DNA from: Latrodectus hesperus | Taxonomy: Eukaryota; Arthropoda; Arachnida; Araneae; Theridiidae | Assembly (NCBI GenBank): GCA_037975125.1 | Contig: CM075850.1 | Coordinates: 130,486,181 to 130,550,180 of the forward strand | Reading direction: 5' to 3' | DNA length: 64,000 bases | Part shown: one piece after another, positions 46,376 through 60,720 of the stretch | How positions within the stretch are numbered: position 1 is the first letter of the stretch | Layout: each line of letters opens with the position of its first letter | Position numbers and translations under genes: made by a program | The notes under the pieces: model-generated | What the model was told of the DNA's origin: nothing | The model's database searches: none | What the model saw: the letters and a program-made list of their open reading frames with translations, nothing else

Positions 46376-48279
46376 CATCGTATTGAGATGGTGTCTTAAA
46401 TCCGACTTAATCCGAATCCCAAAATAATTGCCAAAATTTGCTGCCGAATTCAAGACGGGAATAAGAATATATAGGGTTATAATAGCCTATATTCTTCAAC
46501 TACGATATTTATTCTGCGTACTTTTTCAGATATTGATTCTAAACAATTTATTGTATTAGGCAATATAGCTTAATTTTACTTTTAGAATTGTTACGTTTTG
46601 CATCTGGCAACAAAGCAATTGTATAAATGCGGAAAAAAGTTCTAAATTCAGATTTTTTTAAAATTAATGTTGGCCTAAGCAAGGCATTAGTCTTAAGATT
46701 TAAAAGATGGTTTTTATAAATATTTCAACTATAAATTTAAAATTCTATTAATTAACAAAATTTTTAAAATTTTAAATTGTCCTTTGCCGATTTTGACTAT
46801 CCATAAAGTGAATGTTTATCTTCTGTTTTACTGCCAATTTGTTAATCGCTTGAATCAATGGAAAACGGTTTCTCGTTATAATTGGATACTTTCCCATGAC
46901 GTCATCAGAACCTTGCGGACGAAAATGGTTGCTTAATTTCTAGAGGAAAATTTAAAATAAGCTTGAGTTTCAATTCATTTTGTGAAATGTACACTGTGTA
47001 ATTCTTGATAAATTAATATTAATCATTTGCATACTGAAATGAAGAGAAAAAGAAATTAGAATTGCACATGAATATGGAATTGTGGTAAAAAAAAACATTT
47101 CTATTTATTTTTGCTTGAGCCTCAAAAGATCTACTGGAACGTATAGAAAGTATAAGCAACTGCCACTTTTTTTGTTGTCGGGTATTTTCTTCTAGAAGTG
47201 AAAATATCTAATTCTGCAGTACTTCGTTTTTGCGATAGATTTTTTTTAAATTAATCTTTCCCCGGTTGGATTTAAAGGTTATCTAAATATTTAATTGATT
47301 GTAAGTTGAGAAGAAAATTACTTTAATATATATTATATACGAGAAGAACATACTTTCCTAATTTAAATATTTATTCATTGTATAAATTTTTATACCGTTA
47401 CGTTCACATATTTTTAAGAGTGGTTTTATAAAAGTATTCATTTTTTGTTCTTATATGCTTATACATATTTCTTTAATCGCTTATAACTAAAACAAGATTT
47501 TCAAAATAAAAGTTACGCTTTTCATAATCATTATTTTTTTATTTAATATAAACTTCAAAAGTGCGAATTTAAGAAAATAAAATTAGGTCTAGAGGTTTAT
47601 TTTTTTTTTTATCGTAAAGTGATAATTAAAAAGACTCAAGACAATTTATATTTTTTATTTTAAGCTATAAGACCTATTCCAAAGGAAGCAATAAAGTTTA
47701 AAAGAAAGAGAATTAATTATAAAGTAACTTCAATGTAAAAAAATTGAAACATTCTTGCATACTTGTTGAATAACTGATATGAAATGTTGCAGATAAATTT
47801 TTATCATCTTGATGTTGAAGAGAAATGTTTGCAAAAACTAATTTTGTTTCATCAAAAAAAATCAATGTGCATTTGCACTTTTATTACATTATAATGCATT
47901 AAGATTACAATATCATTGCTTTAAATGTTTTATTAAAATGAGCACGACACCCAAAGTCATTAAAATTATAGACATTCTAATATTATTTTAACTGAATTAT
48001 TTACAATATATGTTATCTCTGACTGAGAAAATTTATTTCAAAATACTTGTTAAAAACTAAATTTTTTTCAAGCCAAACTAGCCTTTTCTGTCATTTTTAC
48101 AATATATTGTGGTAGAAAAATAGGGAAATATTGTATTTAAAAAGATATATACATATTATATTTTTTACACTAAAAATTAATATTTGCAAACAGCTTTTAA
48201 ATACCCTTGTTTTTAGATAAACTGCATGATTAAATTTATGCTAGAACATTTTAAGGAAGCAGTAAAATATAATGTTAAA

Positions 48280-48424
48280 ATAAATTTAATTTTTTTTAAA
48301 CATAAATTGGTTGTTTCTTTCGATACAGTTGAGATCCTGAGTACATAACTTTATTACGATTCGCATTGGTTTAACATATCCTTGACGTTAGATAACGTTT
48401 CATTCACGTCACATCATATTAAGA
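48280..48424 (+). repeat. Dispersed intronic repeat, copy 2
   Basis: Second copy of the repeat at 46230-46375, same orientation: 'ataaattggttgtttc', 'gttgagatcctgagtac', 'gataacgtttcattcacgtc'. The copies are clearly diverged, so they are not recent. Confidence 0.75.
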
Positions 48425-49138
48425 CGGCGATGTATCGTAACTTTGTATTTATTTTGGAACAAATTAAAAAAACATGTATTAGCTTTTAAATTCTTTGTTA
48501 AGGATTTACCTTTTTTTCTGCAGAAAAAATAAAAATCTGTCAAAGTAACTTTAGAACATTTTATGACTTATTCTTAAATTATTTTTATATTTTATCTTTT
48601 TACCACATGTAAATTTCTGGTCTTTCTTAATTAAAAAGTATTTTCAACTGTTCATATTTGGGTGAAAAAATATATTTTAGGGTGCCCCTTAGCAAACATT
48701 TTTTTTTCGTCAAACATGCTTTATATGTGTTTGAAGAAACAAAATGCTGCCGACAACACTTTGCAATGATATAAAATTTTAAAAAGGTACTAATTTTACA
48801 TTTAAAAAATCAAATTTTTAAACGTAAAAATAAGACTTTCTAAATGAAAGAAAATGTTTATCACCTTATTCAACATCCCTCTACCCAGCGCCAAATTGGC
48901 GAGAAATCATGCAGTATAAAATAAAAAATAAACATTAAATTTGTGCCACCCCCTCATACTGGTATAAATCATTGCTATTTTTAGCTGGGATCAAAAAATA
49001 TTTTTCTTTATAACTTTTAATGAAAATTCTGCTAGTGATTATTTATAAAGTCTTTATATATATATATATATAGCTAGTATTTTAATACTCGGCTTCGAAT
49101 ACTTTGAAAAGTTTCGAAGAAAATGTAAGAAATTTTAA

Positions 49139-49142
<4 letters not shown>

Positions 49143-49203
<61 letters not shown>
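49143..49203. repeat. TA microsatellite
   Basis: Uninterrupted TA for about 60 bases within the I-BAR gene intron. Confidence 0.97.
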
Positions 49204-49205
<2 letters not shown>

Positions 49206-50013
49206 CAATTATCACAGTTGATTTCTTGTGATCCAATTTCACTCAACTTTAGGTCAATATCTTTCTAAAGTGACAACAGCTAATAAAAGTTCCTTTTTGT
49301 TTTATCAACACAATGAAAATTATCAGAGATTCTAAAATTATTCTGCGCAGCCTTACTACTTACTATAAGCCTTACTACGCAGCACTGCAATTTTAAATGA
49401 TGCAAAAAAATTAATTAACTTTATATCATTTTTTCTGAAAAATATTAAAAATTTAATTTTAAAAAGCAAGTGCTTCTGCGATTAAATTTAATTTAAAAAA
49501 AAGTGCTCCTCGGCTTCAGTTTTCTTTCATTTTTCTTTCAACTTGGATTTATTCTCCACCATAATATGGCCCTTATTTTTCAGTTCTATTTTAGCAACCA
49601 TAATGAATGCGTCATCTCACAGTATTTCCGAACAACTTATTTCAGGAAGCACTTCTCGTTTTTATCATTTTTTCAAGTATAGTTCTCGTGAATTTTCTGC
49701 ACAGCTGTGCACTGAATATTCATTTTATACAGGTTATATTATTGGTTATCGTTATTCGTTTTATGCTTCATCTTTATTTTTGTTTTATTCGATTAGTCAT
49801 CGATAAACAGATTATTCGATTTTATTTATTACTTAAGTTTTTCATATATTTTTATCAGTCTATTTATTCTTAAATTTACTGTTTTTAAATATTTTGTATT
49901 TTTCTTTTTAACTTATAATATTAATATATATCTGCATTAATGTGACATTTATGGGCTATTTGGATCCAGACATTTATTATGTAAAATTATGTAAATATAA
50001 CTTTTCGTCACCG

Positions 50014-50306
<293 letters not shown>

Positions 50307-50540
50307 CGTTTCATTTAAAAGAATTATATAAACTTTTCAAGGCAAATTAAAGTACACAAAAATGAGTACTATACATTTTTTAATTTTTAAGTATACTTTA
50401 AGTATAATTTGGATAGAATTAATAATTATTATTTCAATAGAATTTAAAGAAACATACTATCCTTTTTTCCTTACTTATCGTAAATAGTATACGTCTACTA
50501 TAAAAATAATAATCACATGTAAATTTTCATTTTCTTGCAG

Positions 50541-50633
50541 CTATGGTGACAACATCACGGCAGTATACAGATGCTTTGATGAAAATAGCTTCGTTGGCCA
50601 ACAACAGCACTTTGAATGGATCCAGTGATATAG
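50541..50633 (+). CDS. I-BAR domain exon 2 of the IRSp53/BAIAP2-like gene
   Basis: This 93-base exon follows 'ttttcttgcag' and ends before GTTAGT. It enters and leaves in phase 1, so it joins the exon at 45780-45855 in frame to give an Ala codon at the junction. The residues include 'RQYTDALMKIASLANN' and end in a Ser-Asp-Ile-Gly type motif. This matches the second part of the IRSp53 IMD helix pair (human '...KGYFDALVKMGELASES', then '...KELG'), with the DAL.K and LA positions kept. The next exon, expected to start with the second base of a Gly codon, was not found before 64000, implying an intron of over 13 kb or a missed exon. Confidence 0.87.
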
Positions 50634-53600
50634 GTTAGTTCATTTTCTTGCCATGGGATTTTAGGAAAGAATTAAGGACGTTTATCATACTGTTCGGGAA
50701 AAACTTTTAGTTTTTTGTTAATTTTTTAGTAAATCTCCTATGCAATGTTAATTGATCAAAGTTGGTAAAAATGGTGGCAGCGCTGCGTGTAAAAATTATT
50801 TTTGTTCTCTCAAAGTTTTTATCAAAAGCAATGATAGCGTTATGAAAGTTTTGATTTGTTGATATTGTGTAGGTTTGTATAAGCTCCTTAATTTATATCA
50901 TATGCATAATTAATACTGAAAATACATGTCATTCTCTACAGAACTATGTAATGTTAAATGTTCCTTTCATAGTAGTAGTGTTAGGCTTATTTTAGAACTC
51001 CTCAAAAGCTGCATTCTAAATAATAGTTTGTTAGTGTACCATTCATGTCTCAATTAGCTTGCATCGGATTCCTTGTCTGTTGGATTGGATTTGAAAATAA
51101 GCAAAGGCTTATCTTAAGATAAATTTTAGACTGTTCAAAAGCTGATATTTTTAGTCGTATCCTGCTATTCGGGGCAGAGATAAACGTGTACCAAACTGTT
51201 TATTTGTAAGGTTCTTGGGTTAAAAAGTAAATGGACAGTTTATTTTTAGCTTATTGCCGATTTTAGACCATTTTTGTTGCTTTCTTAACAATTTTTCTTT
51301 AGTACATAAACAAGACGTAATTTGAATCTACTAAATACTATGCAATTCAAAATTTTAGATCAAAGATATTAATAACAATAAGTAAAGGAACTTGGCACGT
51401 AAAAACAGGTAAATTAATACACCTTATTTTAACATATCTCTTGAACAAAGTACATCGTAGATTGACAAGATAAATCTTTAACGATACCTGTGCCATGAAT
51501 TTTGAATTAAACGCATTGAAGAATTTATGCTATAATTTGTTTATTGAACTGTTATAATAAAACTTTCTGAAGAAAATGTACAGCACTTTAATATATTTAT
51601 TAACATATTAAAATATAATCTTGTTAAAGTGATACTTGTCTTATAACTTTTCATTAACTTTCTTGTTTGACTAACTAATTTAATTTTTAATTTCAAATAT
51701 TTCATGAGAATATTCACAAAAAAAAAGAAGCAAATGATCTTGTTTTGAAAAGGAAAGGAACTACAGTCGCAAAAACACCGCAGCAATTCAATACCTAGCC
51801 CACGCAGTTTAAGTGTTTATATCAAACGTGTGATAAAAGGACTGCCGATGGCACACTTCTGCAAAAAACAATGGGCCATAGCTCAAGCGAATGACCCTCG
51901 CTCAATAAAGAATTTCCCTCGCAATTCGCAGTCTTCCCCTGAGCTGCTAAAGATGAATGAAAAACACAATAGAAAGTCATCGCCATAAATAAGCATAGAA
52001 ATGTTGTTGTAATTGCCGAATCTTGTTTAAGCTGTCGATTGAAATGTAAACACTTCCTATGAAATATAGCTTTGTGCACGTACAAAACAGTACAGGAAGT
52101 TTTTATTTGAAAAAAAAATTTGGTTGCTTCTCCATTCAATAGTGCTTCTTAAACTGCGTACTTGTTTTTTTTACGTCTCTAATATGCTTTATTATATTTT
52201 AAAGGATTTTGTAAACAGATTCGAGTCTGGAAATTATTAATAAAACAAATTCTGTAATTACTTATTAAGATCTTTACTTTGCATGCCCGCAGAGTTTTTT
52301 TTTGTGACTTCGAGGTAAGGTAAACTAAATTATTCCATTCTGTTCACCCTATTAAAAAAACTTTATCAATTTGGTCTCTGGTTAATTTACGATATACTAC
52401 AAACACTGTTTCATTTCGATAGATATAATAAAATGTAATTAGTTTTAAGCATAATTAACTCTGATTTGAACTTGTAAGGTTCGTCTCGTTATGTAATCAA
52501 TTTGAGGGATGTAAAGTTCTGCTGTGCATAAAATTTTTATCTCTTAAGAAAACAGCAATTCTCATAGCCGTCATATGCAAAATGTGACTCTAGAGTTAAA
52601 AAGTCAATCAAAAAATCGGATGGCCTATACTTCAGGGTATCCCTTGGTTTCTCGCCAATTTGACATCAGGTTGAATGTTGTTGAATATGGTACAATTAGC
52701 GTAATATCGTTTTCATTTTGTTTCTTCAAATACAAAGACACGTTTGGCCACAAAAAATCGCTAATTTTCGCCAAGGGGAACCACAAAATGTTTCCCCAGA
52801 AAATCAACATTTAAAATATTAGTACTTATTATTTTGAATAATTGAAAAAAATAAGTGTGCAAGATAACATGATTAGCAATGTATGAAAGTAAATAAATGA
52901 TATTAGTCTGTATATTTGCTATTGATTTAGAATAATGAAAATATTGACCATGTTCGTAGATCTATAATCAAAACAAAAACAAGTAATTGAAAATGTCCAA
53001 AATGTTACGATAGAGAGAAAATAAACTAGTTACGAAAAAATTATTTTTAAAGAAAGTATTTGTATATACTTTATTATGTTCCGTTAAACTTAAAAGGAAT
53101 TTATAAACTAATAAAAATTAAATATTGTAAAATGTCTTCTAAGTTTGTCCTTTGTAAGAGCATGAATTTTTAACATTTAAAACATGATAAACTTTAGTTT
53201 CAAAAACAATTTTTTGAGTGATTGTTTGGTGAAGAGATAGTTGAATTATTTTTCTCTATTAAATTTCGTTAATTTTGTTTATAAATAAATTTAATCTTTC
53301 GCATTCAATTTTTTTTGAAAATAGGAGTGAATACTCAACTTCAACGCGGAGAAGAAAAATTAAAATTCTCTCTAATAATTATATTTCCTGCAGTTATGCT
53401 ATTAATAAAGCTTTAGAAACTTGTTTTATATTTGCTTTCGACTACAGGATTTGTTTTTAAATAAGAATTATAATATATTTTAAAAACGGGAAAGAGAAAT
53501 GTTTTTATTTAACTTTGAAACGGGAAGGAAGTTGTTTCATCGAAAAAGCTGAGGTTGAAATATTGCAATGCATTGTTCCATCTTATTTTTACTTGTTACG

Positions 53601-56213
53601 GCGCCTGTCTTGAACTTTGAAATTTACCGAGATTAAGTATTATGCAACTGAGAATATAATTTATTTCATAATCTTTCCTTAAAGTATTTTTGTGATATTA
53701 CGTTTATCATTAATTTATGATGAATCCTCGCTTTCTATTTTTACTTGTTTCACTGTCGTCTTTTATGTCTTTATGGAACAATAAATAATTTTGCTTTCGC
53801 TTACAGTTTTTGTCTCAGAATTAGGTTCACAGCCTTTTTTATTTTAAATTTTAAGCAAAACATTCTTATTTAAAAGTAATTGTTCGTGTTCTTAATCTGG
53901 GAATCCTTTTTGAAATTTTTGTCGAATATATTATTAATAAATCATTTGTTTCTTACTTTATAATATGAATTTGTCTCTAACCGTAACTGTAACTAGTTGC
54001 AAATTAATATGCGTGTAAGAAAGGTCTTTTCTACGGGAATCGCAATACAGGAATAGTTAACAGAACTGGACTAACATGTAAATAAAATTAACCTATTCAT
54101 GTCTAGTCAGAGATTGTTTCCAAGACTGCATAGCTAATAAAATTGTATCACTGATTTGTTAGATTTCTTTTTTCATCATCGGTTTTATTTTGCATGAAAA
54201 CTTGCACCTATTATGTTGATAAAAATTCTTTGTAGTATTTATTCATTAATGAATGCTGGTTCACATGATCTTGAAAATATGTTCGTATTTTTACATTATT
54301 TTTTACCCTTTCAATGGAACTATGATAGATATGGAATATAACGTTAAAAATCCTCATTTTCCTTGCTGTAATGCATCATTTGACAAACTACTCTGAAATA
54401 CATTATTTGAATGCATATAACTGATGAAATCAGAAAAGAATTTTGTTTGTTCTATATATTGCAATTTTTTTTAATTAACAATGTTAAAAGAATAAATATT
54501 GTGATAGTGAGAGAGAGAAAGTTTCATTTCCTCAAAAGCAGATCTGTTAAGAAACAGACACATATATATATTTGATTCGATGAAATATGTTTCTACTTTA
54601 ATGTTAAAATTTTCATTTTTCATGCAAAAATCTATAATAGAATGTTTTACATATAGTTCATGCCGATAGTGTTTGGATACTACTTATTTTGTTTTAAATC
54701 CCTGTTATGCCGTGTGTGTGTGTGTGTGGAAAACTTTTGTAGCATCTTTAAATTTTACATAAAATTTGAGTATTTTTTTCTTGATGTTTTATTTTATAAT
54801 TTATTACTACAACCTAAAAATTCTTATAGACAAAACAGCAGAAAATACAAAATTTCATTCTTGAAGCTTACTTTTATAATTTGGAATTGTAATGATTCTG
54901 ACGACCGTGAGATGGCGCTGCAGAGATAGCGAAACTAGTTTTGAAACAGAAGATAGAAACGCAGTGTGTTCTTCTCAATTCTAAAACGAAGAATGATGGG
55001 ACTGTGGAGAATTCTGGTAGTGTTTTCGTTTATAAAAATTTCCTGTAAATTTATGTTCTCTACAATCCTAGAAGATAAGATATTATTTTAGCAAGCAAAA
55101 TTTTATACTACAAATTCGCGGCACAACTTTAATTGAGCATAATAAAAGAATGCTGTGATGAACTGGCTGCAAACAATATACGATATTTTCTTTTGAAACT
55201 ATTTGTGTTTATTGTAACGTAAAGTTTTGGTGTATATCACGATCTTCAGATAATTCGACATATTTTGGTCTCCATTTTTAATGTAATGGATTGTGATATT
55301 AAAAAATAACAGTTTTAAAATATATATATATATGGCCTCAATTTTGCGAGAAGATGTATTAACTCAGAAAAAAAGAAAGCAGCTTCCCTTTGTCTATTTT
55401 TATTGGAAAATTGTCCAAGTTTAGAAAAATCACTTTTAGAAATATACTGAAATATTATAGTGGCTGAATAAGTTCGCAGACTTAATATCGTTAGCACCAA
55501 TAACAAATATCTTCAACTTGCTTTTATTTTACTAGGAATTTCTAACTTTAAAATAAATCATTTTTCAGATTTCAAAATATTATTCTTTAACATTTAAACT
55601 TTGTGAGTGTGTGTGTGTTGTAAAGTATTTATTTAAATTGCAATAAAAAAATTTTTTCCCATTCTACCGCAAAAAACTACGTGTAAATCGCCGTTAGGTC
55701 TCCATTTACCCATTTATTAAATGCATTTGTAACAGAGCATGCTTTTTTCTTAAACGTTAACTTTTGTTCTTCAAAATAGAATTATTTTTTTTAGATTTCA
55801 GAATTTTAGCTTTTATTGTTCGAAAGTATTCGCACAAATTAAAATGTGCATTCCTCTCCCCCCTCTCATTTTACCTTAATCGACATAAATTTCAGGTCCA
55901 ATAGATGTCGATTTACCGAAATTTCAACGTATTTGCTACTGAAGAAAAATCTTTTAATATTAATTCCTCTTTAGAATATAAGCCTTAAATGTAAAGAAAT
56001 ACTTGTACATAATTCACAAACTAAGGGTTTTTTCTCATTTTTTATTTTAATAATTCGAATAATCACTTGTCCTATGAAGTGCCGAATTACCGATGTTCAC
56101 TGTATTGCAAAACAACCGCTGATGAGGAAGGCTCAAAAATGAATAAAGAATCCGTAAATTTTAGGTTAGAAGGCGTTTTCTTTTTTTCCGCAACGTGAGC
56201 TATTTCTTAAGAT
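50634..56213. other. Intronic or intergenic sequence right of exon 2
   Basis: Probably intron of the I-BAR gene. I see no further exon. Short TG repeats lie near 54711 and 55604. Minus-strand frames at 51541-52139 show protein-like patches but no splice or family evidence. Confidence 0.45.
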
Positions 56214-56459
56214 TTGTTTCCGTTCGTGAGCGAGCATAATGGTGCAATGATTACCAACAGGGTTCCAACAAGCAGAGTTCCTCCCATTAATTCATGGTCC
56301 ATCGCAGACAGCAGGAAATTGAATGAATTTGCTGATCAGTTCGCCTTAAAAGACAGCGTTCAAGACCACACGGCGAGCCCGAAAATGTTAATGTTCGAAT
56401 TCTTGCACATTTTAGCTGATAGGAAGACATTGCCAGTTGATCGTTTGCATGAAAAATAG
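56214..56459 (+). other. 81-codon ORF with protein-like composition (unassigned)
   Basis: The frame runs from an ATG at 56214 to a TAG at 56457 in a patch that is clearly less AT-rich than its surroundings. The peptide, with 'SWSIADSRKLNEFADQFALK' and 'MLMFEFLHILADRKTLPVD', looks like globular helical protein. I do not recognise it. A minus-strand frame (56287-56496) overlaps it. It could be an exon, a processed pseudogene piece, or part of a repeat. Confidence 0.25.
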
Positions 56460-58342
<1,883 letters not shown>

Positions 58343-58405
58343 AAAGAAACGGGTAAAATATAAGCCCAGCACATTGTACTAGGTTTATATTTTACCCGTT
58401 TCTTT
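58343..58405. repeat. Perfect inverted repeat, 21-bp arms, 21-base loop
   Basis: Arm 58343-58363 ('aaagaaacgggtaaaatata' plus a) is the exact reverse complement of 58385-58405. The loop 58364-58384 is unrelated. It may be the joined ends of a small element or a stem-loop. Confidence 0.95.
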
Positions 58406-58721
58406 ATTATTCTGCACTAGTATTGGGACAGAGCTTTAAATGTATGTTATAATATGAATCTCAAAAAATTACATTCATAATAATACTTTTCTCATACTCG
58501 AAACAAAATCTACACATTAGAAAAGTGAGAATAGACTTTTAAATATTCGTGAATTACTTCTGAATCAATTGTTTTCTTGTGTACAAAGTTCCGTATATAT
58601 TATCCGTGCCTAACTTTATCTAATTGGTCCCGGTACTGAAACTTCTTTGGGAACTCTCCTCTGCTTCATTATAACAAATTTTCTGTTCGCGATATGGCAA
58701 AATATTGTTTTCGATTGTTGT

Positions 58722-58985
58722 CTTGTGCCAGCTACGCTAGCAATATGGGGTGAGCTACTCCACTTCTCCAACTGAACCATATTTTGGTGTGGAGTCCGAC
58801 TTCCTCAGTACACACATGCCATAGAAACCCGTTTATAGGGTAGGCAACTATTCACAACCCATTCAGACAAAGAAAGGACAAAGATAGGATAGACAGAGAA
58901 AGTACCATCCATGCCCGAACTGGTACTCGAACCCAGGACCTTCCTATCCACTGTCAAGCACTCTGACCACAAGACAGGGTGGGCG
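58722..58985 (-). repeat. SINE family C, second copy, minus strand
   Basis: Read on the minus strand it starts near 58985 with 'gcccaccctgtcttgtggtc', has the B-box 'cctgggttcgagtaccag', then 'gttcgggcatggatggtact', 'tccttctttgtctgaatggg'-like sequence, and 'ccctataaacgggtttctat'. The order matches the copy at 24601-24958, though divergence is substantial. The ORF at 58805-59005 is a by-product. Confidence 0.7.
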
Positions 58986-59643
58986 GCATTATAATCGATT
59001 GACAACCTAAAATAAACTTTCTGTTCGAGTCGAGTCCCCTCTGGTGAGGAGGGGGGGCCAGAGGCAGCTGCCCGTATGAACTTTCTTTAGTCTGGATCTG
59101 TATATCATACGTGAATCTTCAATCACATATTTCTTTAGTAAATATTTTTTTTCGTTTAATGTCATCGAATTCAACATAATTTATTCTATTTACTTTTTAA
59201 ATAAACTTTGAAGTGAAAACATTCTTCAAATAAAATAAAAATAAGATTTCAGCTCTGCGCATTTATGTATATGTTTAATTTTGATTCATTTGGCTTACTG
59301 CCAAGTTTGAAACAAGAACCGCCACTAATTGTATACACCAGCCAACTCCCCTGTACCTAATCCAAGAAGGGATCTACCAGTTTAGATGGGAGTTGCTAGA
59401 AAGAATAAAGGAAATTGGCACCACTGGGGGCACGGCCCCCGCAATAGTTCCGAACTCCGTACGCAACAGCTCCAGATACATCTGGAGGGCAACCCTCTGC
59501 TGCCTCTGGCTGTCCCCAATTGACAAGTTTATGGAACATCAAAACAAGATACATTGCAATAAAACATTGGCACAATGGAAATCACAAGATATACAATTTA
59601 ACATCAGGATATTCAATTTAGCAATATGCAAGATAATAAGAAG
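58986..59643. other. Unassigned sequence with GC-rich patches
   Basis: 59030-59080 has a 'ctctggtgaggagggggggc' G-rich patch. 59345-59525 is GC-richer and open on the plus strand for 84 codons (59393-59647), with 'ELLERIKEIGTTGGTAPAIV' in frame. It may belong to the LINE 3' region at right or to another repeat. Confidence 0.3.
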
Positions 59644-59977
59644 TTAGTAAAGTTAGAAAAAAAATAGGTTGTTGAAGAGACTCGGTTCAGAAAGGTTGTT
59701 AGTTCTCCTTGTTATTCCCTAGGTTAGTTTAATATAAATATAATACTTCTCTCTCGAGAAAGGCTAGGTTATACTTAACATTACCCATTACTTACATTTA
59801 CTTACAACAAAAGCTATATACAGATTAAAATTATAGTTTACAATTCAACAAGAATAATGCAGATGGACTGGTCATTAGATACAATAACTACAATATGAAA
59901 AAAAAAAAGAAAAGTGAACTTATGTACAAACTGGATAGTAATATAGTGTTAGTAAAATTAGAAAAATAAAGGTTGTT
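59644..59977. repeat. Imperfect direct repeat of about 30 bases, 305 bases apart
   Basis: 'ttagtaaagttagaaaaaaa' then 'taggttgtt' (59644-59673) recurs as 'ttagtaaaattagaaaaata' then 'aaggttgtt' (59949-59977). They lie in the presumed 3' region of the minus-strand LINE at 59996-60720 and may be a duplicated 3' untranslated segment or two stacked insertions. Confidence 0.65.
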
Positions 59978-59995
59978 ACGTTGCACAGAGCTACA

Positions 59996-60720
59996 AGGCT
60001 TAAGCACTCTGTACTTGTTCATCATTGTTCAGGAGGTCCGATTCTCCTTGCTGGTCATCCTCCTCTCCTTGGTCCTCTGAAATAAACCGATCTCTGTGAT
60101 CTATTAAAAAGTTCATTAAGGCAATCACTTTGGTTCTTGAATGGGTATTGTTTACTATATTTCTGGTCCATTCCCCCTTGTTAGATGGGCATTGGGCTTG
60201 GTGAAATGCCATGAGCTCGTGATTGGGCAGTCAGTTACGTAATGAATGGGGTTCCCTTTGTCCCCGCAGGCACAGTATTCACTTGGGAGGGCACTTATTC
60301 TGTGCAGGTACGTCGGGGAGGGGTCGTGCCCTGTAATAAACAGGGTTATTTGTCTTGGCCAGCATTGTGTTCTATTTCTGACCTTCGGTAGGACATCATA
60401 TACCAGCCTTCCTGTTTCTGCCCGATCCCAACTTGGCTGCCATTTTTGATAGGCTTCTTCTGCTAGAAGTCTCGCCGAGCTGGCAGCCGAATGGTTAGCG
60501 CTCTTGCCTTCGGTTCAACAGTTCGTGGGTTCGAATCCCACCTTGGGCACGGGTGTTTGTAGTGGTTCGGAATCCACTTTAAGCCGTAAGTCCTGGTCTA
60601 ATTAGCCTTCGTGTGCAAAAAATGACCGTTGAGCGACAAAGAAACCAACCAAACCAACCTGCTAGAAGTCTCCTATAGTAGGAGCGTCTGCCTCTAATTG
60701 TCAACAAAAATAAACAAATA
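59996..60720 (-). pseudogene. Decayed LINE C-terminal region, minus strand, split by a SINE
   Basis: On the minus strand the frame reads 'GRRSYYRRLLA' (60720-60673), is interrupted by a SINE A, and resumes as 'EEAYQKWQPSWDRAETGRLV', 'WPRQITLFITGHDPSPTYLH', 'CACGDKGNPIHYVTDCPI' (Cys-Cys-His-Cys zinc-knuckle-like) and a short stretch to a stop. A frame change then leads into 'NIVNNTHSRTKVIALMNFLI' and a final stop near 60000. The W..S..GR.VYDVLP...W.R..T.FITGH...YL...C.CG...H...CP order is typical of I/R1-like LINE tails with an RNase H. Before the SINE landed it was already frameshifted or nearly intact apart from one shift. Confidence 0.8.
60460..60672 (+). mobile_element. Young SINE family A inside the LINE, perfect 14-bp TSD
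   Basis: 'ctgctagaagtctc' lies at 60460-60473 and again at 60659-60672. The element between (60474-60658) begins 'gccgagctggcagccgaatg', has the B box 'gtgggttcgaatcccacc', 'gaatccactttaagccgta' and ends 'gagcgacaaagaaaccaacc' with a CCAA-type tail. It closely matches the copies at 22517 and 33686. Confidence 0.97.

Noticed and set aside
60246..60449. 67-codon plus-strand ORF
   Set aside because: It is the shadow of the LINE frame on the minus strand, which carries recognisable motifs.
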